Source: Desulfovibrio sp. (GTDB lineage Bacteria; Desulfobacterota; Desulfovibrionia; Desulfovibrionales; Desulfovibrionaceae). Taken from it: DNA of 64,000 nucleotides. Each line of letters opens with the position of its first letter. The first letter of the stretch is position 1. A program made the position numbers and the translations under genes. The notes beneath the pieces are model-generated. The model was not told where the DNA came from. It ran no database searches and saw only the letters and a list, made by a program, of their open reading frames with translations. This document shows positions 30,722 through 37,374 of the stretch, one piece after another. The stretch lies in assembly GCF_019422935.1 (NCBI RefSeq), contig NZ_JAHZCJ010000003.1, forward strand, positions 186,001-250,000. The letters are read 5' to 3'.

Positions 30722-31261
30722 ATGAACAAAGGTTTTTGGGACTACCTGTCGCACTGGCAGAAGGTCTTTCCCCGCCGCCGCTCCGTCAGCTGGCGCGAGG
30801 GATGGCTGCAAAACGGTTATTGCCGCGATTGCCGCTATTGCTGCGGGCCGCAGGATTCCAACGAGCTTTTTCCCATGGGTCTGCTGCCCGAACAGTTGCG
30901 CCCCGGCCTTGCCAACGACTTTTATCTGCTCAACAAGGATACGGCCTTTATGGACGGCCGGGGTTGCCGCTCGTGCACCAATCAGGGTTGCCGTCTGCCC
31001 CGACCAGAACGGCCTGTGGCCTGCGGGCTCTTTCCTTTTGTGCTGAATGCGGGAGAGATGTACCTTTATCAGATTTGCCCGGCGTCGCTCTTTACACCGC
31101 TGGCGCGCATGGCTGAGCTGGGCCGCGAAGCAGCGGACTGGCTGGCAAAATTCAGCCAGCACGAACAGGAGCATATCGCCCTGAATCTGCCCGCAGAGGT
31201 ACTCACAGACCGTTACATCAAGCTGCACATCCGTGTGTACAACCCCACAGCCTGGATCTGA
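30722..31261 (+). CDS. YkgJ-family cysteine-cluster protein
   Basis: A 179-residue cytoplasmic protein with a metal-binding Cys pattern: 'CRDCRYCCG' near residue 34, 'CRSC...GCRL' near residue 80, 'CGLFPF' near 101 and 'ICPASL' near 119. This matches the YkgJ (zinc/iron-chelating, Fe-S flavin-linked) family, whose biochemical role is not defined. It begins with AGGAGA upstream and is 33 bases after the SMR pair in the same direction, so may be co-transcribed. Confidence 0.7.
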   Translation: MNKGFWDYLSHWQKVFPRRRSVSWREGWLQNGYCRDCRYCCGPQDSNELFPMGLLPEQLRPGLANDFYLLNKDTAFMDGRGCRSCTNQGCRLPRPERPVACGLFPFVLNAGEMYLYQICPASLFTPLARMAELGREAADWLAKFSQHEQEHIALNLPAEVLTDRYIKLHIRVYNPTAWI

Positions 31262-31306
31262 GGCAAGAGGGAGTGCTGCCAGCGCGTACAGGTTGCGGCT
31301 AGCAGG

Positions 31307-31882
31307 CTACCATTCCGGCACAAAGGCGCGGCACCCGTAGTATTGGGGAATGCGCAGCACATCCCTGAGCGGCAGGGCAAGGTAGTGGGCCAGCAGACTG
31401 CCCAGAATACCCGCATGCGAAACCATGAGCAGGGTTGCACCTGGGTAAAAACTGCGCCACCGCGCCACCGCCGCCAGGGCGCGGCGCTGGGCCTGCATGA
31501 AGCTTTCGCCCTGCGGAGGGCAAAAATGCGCCATATCCTGCCCACGCGCGGCATATGCGCCGGGCCACGCGCGCTCAATTTCCGCCTTGGTCATGCCCTG
31601 CCAGAGGCCAAGGTTAATCTCGCGCAAACCGGGTTCCACATGCAGGGGGGGCCGCCCGTGCGGCATTGCCTCCATCAGGATGGCGGCAGTCTCGCGGCAG
31701 CGGTCAAGATCCGAGCAGATGACCGCACCAAGCGCGCCCTGCACCGCTGGCATGAACTGCCGCGCCAAGAGGCGTATCTGCTCCCGGCCCGCAGAACTTA
31801 AGGGAATATCCCGCGCGCCGACCATGCGCCGCTCCGGATTGGGCGGCAACATACCGTGCCGCACCAGCCAGAGGCCGCTCAT
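31307..31882 (-). CDS. Histidine phosphatase family protein
   Basis: A 191-residue member of the phosphoglycerate-mutase-like superfamily. The phosphohistidine motif is 'LVRHG' (residues 6-10); the second Arg/His are in 'CSDLDRCRETA' and 'VSHAGILGS'. The family includes CobC (alpha-ribazole phosphatase) and many small phosphatases. Its start overlaps the stop of the nucleotidyltransferase-HD gene (ATGA), making it the last gene of the Mop accessory operon. A role in trimming a phosphorylated cofactor intermediate is inference from context only. Confidence 0.85.
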   Translation of the reverse strand: MSGLWLVRHGMLPPNPERRMVGARDIPLSSAGREQIRLLARQFMPAVQGALGAVICSDLDRCRETAAILMEAMPHGRPPLHVEPGLREINLGLWQGMTKAEIERAWPGAYAARGQDMAHFCPPQGESFMQAQRRALAAVARWRSFYPGATLLMVSHAGILGSLLAHYLALPLRDVLRIPQYYGCRAFVPEW

Positions 31883-33126
31883 GCAACCTCACGCCGGGCG
31901 GCATTGCCACGCGCAGCATGGCAATTACGCATAAGGGCGCGTTCCGCCACCAGGGCGGGTTCTTTGCCTATTTCGCGGGCAATGCGCTCTTCCAGCGCCT
32001 TGACGCGACCAAGCCGCCCCTGGATGGCCGCGCAGGCCGGGGCATCCTGGGCGTAAGCCTCCAGTTTGAGGCCAAAGCGCCGCTGCACGGGCACAAAGTT
32101 GCCGCCATAACAATACTTGTCCGCCAGATAGACCAGCTCTCGCTCAGTGACAGGTTCGTCCTCCGGCAAGGACAGATCGCGGTGATCCTGCACCAGACGC
32201 GCCATCTCCGGCAGTTCCAGCCGCCGCAAAAATTCCCCTGCCGCAGCCTCATGTTTGGGCTGGCCTTTGCAGATATCGTGCAGCAACCCGCCAGCAAGCG
32301 CCAGGCGGGGATCCACCCCGGCATCATAGCCTGCGGCCTCGCGCGCATGGGCCAGAGCCTCAGCCAGACAGCAGGCCACTGCCCCCACAGCCCGCGCATG
32401 ACGCACGCCTTTTTCCGGCACATTGCATATGCGCAGCAGGCATTCGGCCTCCACAGGCGAGAGGGTATGCCGCTCGCGGGCCAGCGCGCGCAGGCGCGCA
32501 TAGTCATCGGGAGTGTCCATATCTTCCAGAATCAGGGCATCAGCCACAGGCACGTGCCGCAAAGGCGCGCCTTCCAGCGCCCCGCGCAGCCCGTTTTGCC
32601 CCTGGTGCGCCAGAATATGCGGGGCCAAAGCCATGGGAAGCAGGGGGGGATGCCCCTCCTGTCCGTCAAATGTCGGCACAAGCACCGGCATAGGCGCGGC
32701 CTTGCCGCTCACGGCCAGAGCTGCCGCATGGTCAGCCTCTTCCTGCCCGGCGGCGTCGAGCAAAACCCTGATGGTCAGGGGCCGCACCAGCGGCACATCC
32801 ACAGGCTGCACAAAAAACCGCCCGTCAAAACCGCCCTCCAGCAGGGCCGCAACACCTGTCTGCACAGATGAAAACATGCCGCGTTGCGGGTCGGGATTCC
32901 GCACCGCAGTCAGCCCCAGCGCCAGTGCCTCTGCTTCCACGACTTCGGCGTGGAACCCGCTGACGATCACCACATTTTCCACACCAAGGGAACGGTACAG
33001 ACTGACCAGCCCCCTCAGGGCGGAGCAGCGCCCACCTTCTGGCAGCGAGGGCAGGGAAAGCAGGGCCTTGGCTGCGCCCATGCGCGAGGCCATGCCTGCG
33101 GCAAGAATCAGAACGGCTGGTTTCAT
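31879..33126 (-). CDS. MobA/MocA-like nucleotidyltransferase fused to an HD domain (DVU_1551-type)
   Basis: A 415-residue fusion. The N-terminal half is an NTP transferase of the MobA/MocA type, with 'LAAGMASRMGAAK' at 8-20 and 'QPVDVPLVRPLT'. The C-terminal half is a metal-dependent HD phosphohydrolase with 'GGLLHDICKGQPKHE' near residue 280. Desulfovibrio Mop enzymes carry molybdopterin cytosine dinucleotide, so the first half may be the CTP:molybdopterin cytidylyltransferase for Mop, with the HD half removing or proofreading a nucleotide. The start at 33126 gives the standard MobA N-terminus; an ATG at 33192 is in frame but inside a palindrome and without a ribosome site. I recall this architecture as the DVU_1551 family of D. 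vulgaris. Confidence 0.82.
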   Translation of the reverse strand: MKPAVLILAAGMASRMGAAKALLSLPSLPEGGRCSALRGLVSLYRSLGVENVVIVSGFHAEVVEAEALALGLTAVRNPDPQRGMFSSVQTGVAALLEGGFDGRFFVQPVDVPLVRPLTIRVLLDAAGQEEADHAAALAVSGKAAPMPVLVPTFDGQEGHPPLLPMALAPHILAHQGQNGLRGALEGAPLRHVPVADALILEDMDTPDDYARLRALARERHTLSPVEAECLLRICNVPEKGVRHARAVGAVACCLAEALAHAREAAGYDAGVDPRLALAGGLLHDICKGQPKHEAAAGEFLRRLELPEMARLVQDHRDLSLPEDEPVTERELVYLADKYCYGGNFVPVQRRFGLKLEAYAQDAPACAAIQGRLGRVKALEERIAREIGKEPALVAERALMRNCHAARGNAARREVA

Positions 33127-33168
33127 GTGCTTTCTTCTTCGCGTTACTGCGCTGGGAACAATCAATGT

Positions 33169-33201
33169 ATGGGGCCGATACAATAGCCCCATCGATGGGG
33201 C
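33169..33201 (-). other. Overlapping palindromes upstream of the nucleotidyltransferase gene
   Basis: ATGGGGC (33169-33175), GCCCCAT (33186-33192) and ATGGGGC (33195-33201) allow two mutually exclusive hairpins. The second and third copies form the perfect 16-base palindrome GCCCCATCGATGGGGC. Confidence 0.6.
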
Positions 33202-33214
33202 ATGCCATCAAGCG

Positions 33215-34381
33215 TTAAACACCCCGCCCCTTGGTGGGACGCACGATGCGCGGCGGCTGCCCACCTTTGCGTTCAATGCGGCCACGCACAGGGCCAAGCC
33301 TGCGCAAAGGGCTACCGCAGGCGCAAGGGGCTGACAGCAGACAGGCCACATCACCGGTTCGATATCGCACCAAAGGCATTGCCTGCCGTTGGAGCGTGGT
33401 AATGGCAACCTCGCCTTCCTCGCCTGGGGCCAATACTTTACGCCCTGAAATATCTACTATTTCTATCAGAACGTCCAGTTCTCGCACATGAAAACCCTGG
33501 TGGGCGGGGCATTCCACCGCGCAGCCGTAGGCGGTTTCGGTGAGGCCGTAGTGATCCAGAATCTCGCATTGCCAAGCCTGGCGCAAGGCCTGACCAAGTG
33601 CATTATCCAGAGGCTCCGCGCTGGTGAGTATGCCCGCAAGCCCCTCCGGCCCTTGGTCGGGAAAGCGCTTCAGCAAAAGGGCGAGTTGCGCGGGCGCGGC
33701 CACAAGGCAGTGGGGCTTTGCCTGCTCCAGCCATTGGGCAAGGGCTTTGCCCGGCGCTGAAATACTGCCAGGCCCTTTGCCCTGTTCTCCACCAGCCTCC
33801 GCGCAAGGGCCAGCACCTGCCGATGGTCTTGCGTGGACTTCCGGCGGTGGGGCCAGCACCTCCACACCCGTCGCGCCCAAAGCCTGTCGCAGCAGGTCGG
33901 CCACGCCGTCAGGCCGCTCCGCACCGGGCAACAGCACTGCCAATCGCTGCCCCGCGCCCACAAGCTGACTCATGCCCACGGCGAAAAAATCGCGCGTGCG
34001 GGCCAGATCCGCATCAGTAAAGGCAAGCCGTTTGGGTTGCCCCGTGGTACCTGACGTGTGCAGCGTGACCATACGCTGCACATCCCCTTGCGAAACGCAC
34101 AAAAATTCACCCCAGTTGCGCAGGTCTTCCGCAGTAGTGAAGGGCAGGCGCTCCAGATCATCCACACTGGTTATATCAAGATTGCACTCCCGCAAATGTC
34201 TGGCATAAAACGCCCCGCGCACAGCCTGCCGCAAGGTGCTGCGCAGCAGGGTCACCTGCGCTGCCGCCAGCTTGGCGGGCAGTTCCCCGGCGCTGCACGC
34301 TCCGCACTGACGTGCCAGCCAGAGATCCAGCGGGCAGGAGCCGAAACCCGTTATGGAAGGTTGATTCGCGGTATCTGTCAC
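33215..34381 (-). CDS. AMP-dependent ligase, PaaK-like (DVU_1553-type)
   Basis: A 388-residue member of the adenylate-forming superfamily closest in look to phenylacetate-CoA ligase / coenzyme F390 synthetase (COG1541). The phosphate loop is 'LHTSGTTGQPKRL' near residue 110; the adenine motif is 'LDHYGLTETAYG'; the hinge region is 'LVRYRTGDVA'. It would activate a carboxylate with ATP; CoA or another acceptor is unknown. The C-terminal subdomain is shorter than in PaaK. The start is GTG, overlapping the TAG stop of the radical SAM gene by one base, so it is coupled. I recall orthologues beside Mop in D. vulgaris (DVU_1553). Confidence 0.82.
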   Translation of the reverse strand: MTDTANQPSITGFGSCPLDLWLARQCGACSAGELPAKLAAAQVTLLRSTLRQAVRGAFYARHLRECNLDITSVDDLERLPFTTAEDLRNWGEFLCVSQGDVQRMVTLHTSGTTGQPKRLAFTDADLARTRDFFAVGMSQLVGAGQRLAVLLPGAERPDGVADLLRQALGATGVEVLAPPPEVHARPSAGAGPCAEAGGEQGKGPGSISAPGKALAQWLEQAKPHCLVAAPAQLALLLKRFPDQGPEGLAGILTSAEPLDNALGQALRQAWQCEILDHYGLTETAYGCAVECPAHQGFHVRELDVLIEIVDISGRKVLAPGEEGEVAITTLQRQAMPLVRYRTGDVACLLSAPCACGSPLRRLGPVRGRIERKGGQPPRIVRPTKGRGV

Positions 34382-35826
34382 TAGGCGTCACCATACAGGC
34401 GCGTGCCATCGCTGGCAGTGAGGTTGTGCAGACAGAACGGAATCATACGCCCGTCAGGCCGCACCACATGGATGCAGCAGCCGCGCACACGGTCAAGGTC
34501 GAGGCTCAGGGCATCCTGAAAGGCCATGGCCGAAAGCGTGAAACGCTGCTCTGCCCCGGCCTGAGCCAGAAATCGGCTGAAGCCGTCTGCGCTGCCAGAG
34601 TCAGATGCCCCCCCGCAGGCACAGGCAGATTCCCCGCCGCCGGTGCCGCCCTTCCAGTGCAGGGCCACAAACTGCTTGGCCTTGCGCGCGCCGTCCTCCG
34701 CTGGCGGCGGCACTTCCGCGCCAGCGGACTGCGGCGCAGGCGAACAACATGACTGCCCCCCATCGGCCAGCCATTCCAGCGAAGGTGCGCCGTTTTTCTG
34801 CACCCGGCGGTACACTGCGCTGAACGAACACAGTTCGTTTTCGCATCCCGGCGGGTGCAGGTGGCTAGGGCTGATCATTTCCGGCGCCTGCCGGGCAAGC
34901 GCGCCCATCACTTCGGGCAGGGTCAGGCGCGGGGCTTCCTCCAGCCGCCAGGGGTAGCGCCCAAAAAAGGCAGCTGGCTGCATGTGCAGCCCCCGCACCG
35001 CCGGGCCAAGCTCCAGCGCCATGCGCAGCAGATCGCCCAGTTCACCATCGTTGACGTCGCGCACAAGAGTTGCCACCAGCACCACGCCAAGCCCTGCCTC
35101 TGCGCAATTGCGCACGGCGCGGAGCTTGAAATCAAGACATTCCCTGCCCCGCAGGCTAGTAAAACTGCTCTCGCGCACGCCGTCCCATTGCAGATAGACG
35201 GAATCAAGCCCGGCCTCGCGCAGCGCGCGGGCATAACCTTGCTCGCGCGACAGGCGCAGTCCGTTGGTATTGATCTGCACCAGCCCAAAGCCGCGTTGCC
35301 GCGCAAGAGCGATGATCTGCGGCAGGTCATCACGCATGGTCGGCTCCCCGCCGGATATCTGCACGTTGCAGGGGCCGGACGCGGCCTTAAGGGTGTCCAT
35401 CTGTGCGGCAATCACGCTCAGTGGCACGTCTCCCGCCACTCCAGAATTTTGATTCGACATGGAACCAGCAGAGGCATAACACACGGGGCAGGCCATATCG
35501 CACCGCATGGTCACTTCAAACAAACCTGTGCAGGTATGTTGGGCGTGGGCCGGGCAAAGGCCGCAGTCAAAAGGGCAGCCGTCGCGGATGGGCGTATGCG
35601 GATTGGCCGGGTAGGAGGGGCTTTTGGGCCGTAACCATGCTGCAAAGGGCGGCGTGGCAACCGCACCGGGCTTGGCCTCCCGCCATACGGGGACACTGAA
35701 CGTTCCGTGATCCGGGCAAGTTTTGCGCAGCACGACAGTGAGGGGATCCTTGACCGAGCGTTCATAGGTAGCCTCTACCCGGCGCAAGCACACGGGGCAA
35801 AGGCTCTGGGTGCGGCGTAAGGTCAT
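34381..35826 (-). CDS. Radical SAM protein, COG1964/TrsS type
   Basis: A 481-residue enzyme. The N-terminus has a zinc-ribbon-like 'SLCPVCLRRVEA' and 'CPDHG', as in COG1964 proteins such as MJ0619, a pterin methylase. A Cys-rich segment ('GCPFDCGLCPAHAQHTC') precedes the radical SAM core, whose CxxxCxxC motif is 'RCDMACPVCYA'; 'QISGGEPTMRDDL' is the GGE motif and further Cys lie in the C-terminal part. Related proteins near selenium or molybdenum hydroxylases are, from memory, named TrsS and sometimes contain selenocysteine; this copy has Cys throughout. The ATG at 35826 overlaps the upstream stop (ATGA). The substrate is unknown. Confidence 0.83.
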   Translation of the reverse strand: MTLRRTQSLCPVCLRRVEATYERSVKDPLTVVLRKTCPDHGTFSVPVWREAKPGAVATPPFAAWLRPKSPSYPANPHTPIRDGCPFDCGLCPAHAQHTCTGLFEVTMRCDMACPVCYASAGSMSNQNSGVAGDVPLSVIAAQMDTLKAASGPCNVQISGGEPTMRDDLPQIIALARQRGFGLVQINTNGLRLSREQGYARALREAGLDSVYLQWDGVRESSFTSLRGRECLDFKLRAVRNCAEAGLGVVLVATLVRDVNDGELGDLLRMALELGPAVRGLHMQPAAFFGRYPWRLEEAPRLTLPEVMGALARQAPEMISPSHLHPPGCENELCSFSAVYRRVQKNGAPSLEWLADGGQSCCSPAPQSAGAEVPPPAEDGARKAKQFVALHWKGGTGGGESACACGGASDSGSADGFSRFLAQAGAEQRFTLSAMAFQDALSLDLDRVRGCCIHVVRPDGRMIPFCLHNLTASDGTRLYGDA

Positions 35827-36287
35827 GCCTTTTCCGTCAGATCCAGCTCGTAACTCTGAACCAGTTCCATAATTTTTCCCCAGCATTCCGCCAGCAAGTC
35901 GCCGCAAGCCACAGGGTTTGGCTGTTCACCCGCAGCGCCGGAAGTCGCGCCGAGCCCCGCCGCAATCTGCCCGCAGCGCTGGCCGCCGTAAGCTTCCGTG
36001 CGGTCATAAAACCATGTGGCGTAATCATTGAGCAGAGGGGTGAGCATGGGATGCGGAATTTCATCCTCTGCCCCCTTGCCCGCAACCAGAGCCAGGGCGC
36101 AGGCCCCGCCGGTCAAAAGGCCACAGGGGCCGTCCGATTGACCGATGCCGTGGCACAACCCCTGCGCGGCGCGCACCACGCCGGGGTTCTGCCTGTCCTG
36201 AGCCTGCAGCATGAGCAGAAGCAGCAACTGGCTGCAGCAGTAGCCCTGATGCACCAGGGGCAGCAATTCCATCATCATAGGATTCAT
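35823..36287 (-). CDS. C-GCAxxG-C-C family protein (DVU_1555-type)
   Basis: A 154-residue protein with the C-GCAxxG-C-C pattern: 'HQGYCCSQLLLLL' near residue 12, 'GPCGLLTGGACAL' near 56-68, 'GQRCGQI' near 105 and 'CGDLLAECW' near 130. Such proteins probably bind a metal or Fe-S cluster and are often encoded beside redox enzymes; their function is undefined. The start at 36287 has AAAGGAG upstream. It overlaps both neighbours by ATGA. Confidence 0.82.
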   Translation of the reverse strand: MNPMMMELLPLVHQGYCCSQLLLLLMLQAQDRQNPGVVRAAQGLCHGIGQSDGPCGLLTGGACALALVAGKGAEDEIPHPMLTPLLNDYATWFYDRTEAYGGQRCGQIAAGLGATSGAAGEQPNPVACGDLLAECWGKIMELVQSYELDLTEKA

Positions 36288-37162
36288 AGCGTCTCCTTTC
36301 GGGCAATCCAAAGGCCGTATCCATAGGTGCGCCAAGCTTTTCCTGGGCCAGCGCCCCCGCATGCGCAGCCATGGCTGCTGCTATTCGCCGAGGGCCGGGT
36401 TGCGTCGTCGCTGTACCAGATCATGCGGGCGGCCAGTTCCACCAGAGCGCGGCTGTTGTCCTCAAAATGCAGCAGGTGCAAGCCAGCCGCTTCCACAAAC
36501 CCGCGCCACGCAGATTCAGGCCGCGCACCCGCAAGGCACGATGAACCCGGTGCTGCGTATTTTTCCGGGAGTGGCTCAGCTGTCGCTGTTGTCGGCGGGA
36601 TGGATTGGGACGAGGTCGATTGTACTGCGCTTGCGTGACCGGAACAGGAACAACTGGAGCGGGAAGAGCCTGCACCAGAGCAGCCGGTGCTGCCGGGGCG
36701 TTCATACCCTGGCCGCAACATGAGGTCGCTGACCACCATCACCCCGCCGGGGCGCAGGGCGCGGCAGGCGGCGCGCAAAGTTGCAAGAGGATTGTGCAGC
36801 AGGGAAAGAACACACTCGCACACTATGCCGTCGCAGGAGTCTGCGGCAAGCGGCGGGCGCTCAAGATCGGCCCGCACAATGCGGCAATCATCACTCTGTG
36901 ATGCGTCAGCAGAAGGGGCGGCATCGACAGAAATTCCAGCCGCAGCGTGTTTGTCCAGCCCCACGGCGCGGTAGCCCATCTGCGTAAGCAGGCGCAATGT
37001 CGCCCCTGCCCCGCTGCCAAGGTCAAGAACCAGCCCGCCGGGCGCGAGCAGGCCCGCAGAAGCGCACCACGCCAGGGCGCGGCGCGTCAGCTCCACGCCG
37101 CCGGGACGCCAAGCGTCACCAGCAGCGCTGCGAAAATCGGCCCTTTCCCACAGTGCGCTCAT
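36284..37162 (-). CDS. SAM-dependent class I methyltransferase (DVU_1556/TrsM type)
   Basis: A 292-residue Rossmann methyltransferase. Motif I is 'VLDLGSGAGATLRLL' (about 45-59) and 'GLDKHAA' is the end of strand 2; 'DGIVCECVLSLLHNP' and 'LRPGGVMVVSDLML' are motifs IV-VI. A Ser-rich insert ('SSRSSCSCSG' region) near 175-200 is odd. Small acidic and Cys-containing segments follow to the C-terminus. It is coupled at both ends (ATGA overlaps). I recall it as the DVU_1556 family found with the radical SAM and Mop-like genes. The acceptor is unknown; a cofactor or partner protein is likely from context. Confidence 0.82.
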   Translation of the reverse strand: MSALWERADFRSAAGDAWRPGGVELTRRALAWCASAGLLAPGGLVLDLGSGAGATLRLLTQMGYRAVGLDKHAAAGISVDAAPSADASQSDDCRIVRADLERPPLAADSCDGIVCECVLSLLHNPLATLRAACRALRPGGVMVVSDLMLRPGYERPGSTGCSGAGSSRSSCSCSGHASAVQSTSSQSIPPTTATAEPLPEKYAAPGSSCLAGARPESAWRGFVEAAGLHLLHFEDNSRALVELAARMIWYSDDATRPSANSSSHGCACGGAGPGKAWRTYGYGLWIARKETL

Positions 37163-37374
37163 TTATCTTCCAGCAGGGCTTCCACCTCAAGCATCTTGCC
37201 TTCGGCCAGAGATTTGGGCACCTGCGTCAGCCCGCACTTGGGGCAGCGCGGCAAAAACACGTCAAAGGCGCTGTTGAGATAAAAAACCGGAACCTTCACC
37301 TGCTCAAGGGCAACACGGCAACGCCCGCATACCCACTGGCCGCCGTCCGGCCCGTAGTTTGGCCCCATGCTCAT
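37159..37374 (-). CDS. 71-residue zinc-ribbon/rubredoxin-like protein (DVU_1557-type)
   Basis: A very small protein with two CxxC knuckles, 'VCGRCRVALEQVKV' near residue 16 and 'RCPKCGLTQVP' near residue 43, spaced like a zinc ribbon or rubredoxin. It may carry electrons or metal to a partner. I recall the D. vulgaris equivalent being called a redox protein. It overlaps the dicluster oxidoreductase and methyltransferase genes by ATGA at both ends. Confidence 0.8.
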   Translation of the reverse strand: MSMGPNYGPDGGQWVCGRCRVALEQVKVPVFYLNSAFDVFLPRCPKCGLTQVPKSLAEGKMLEVEALLEDK

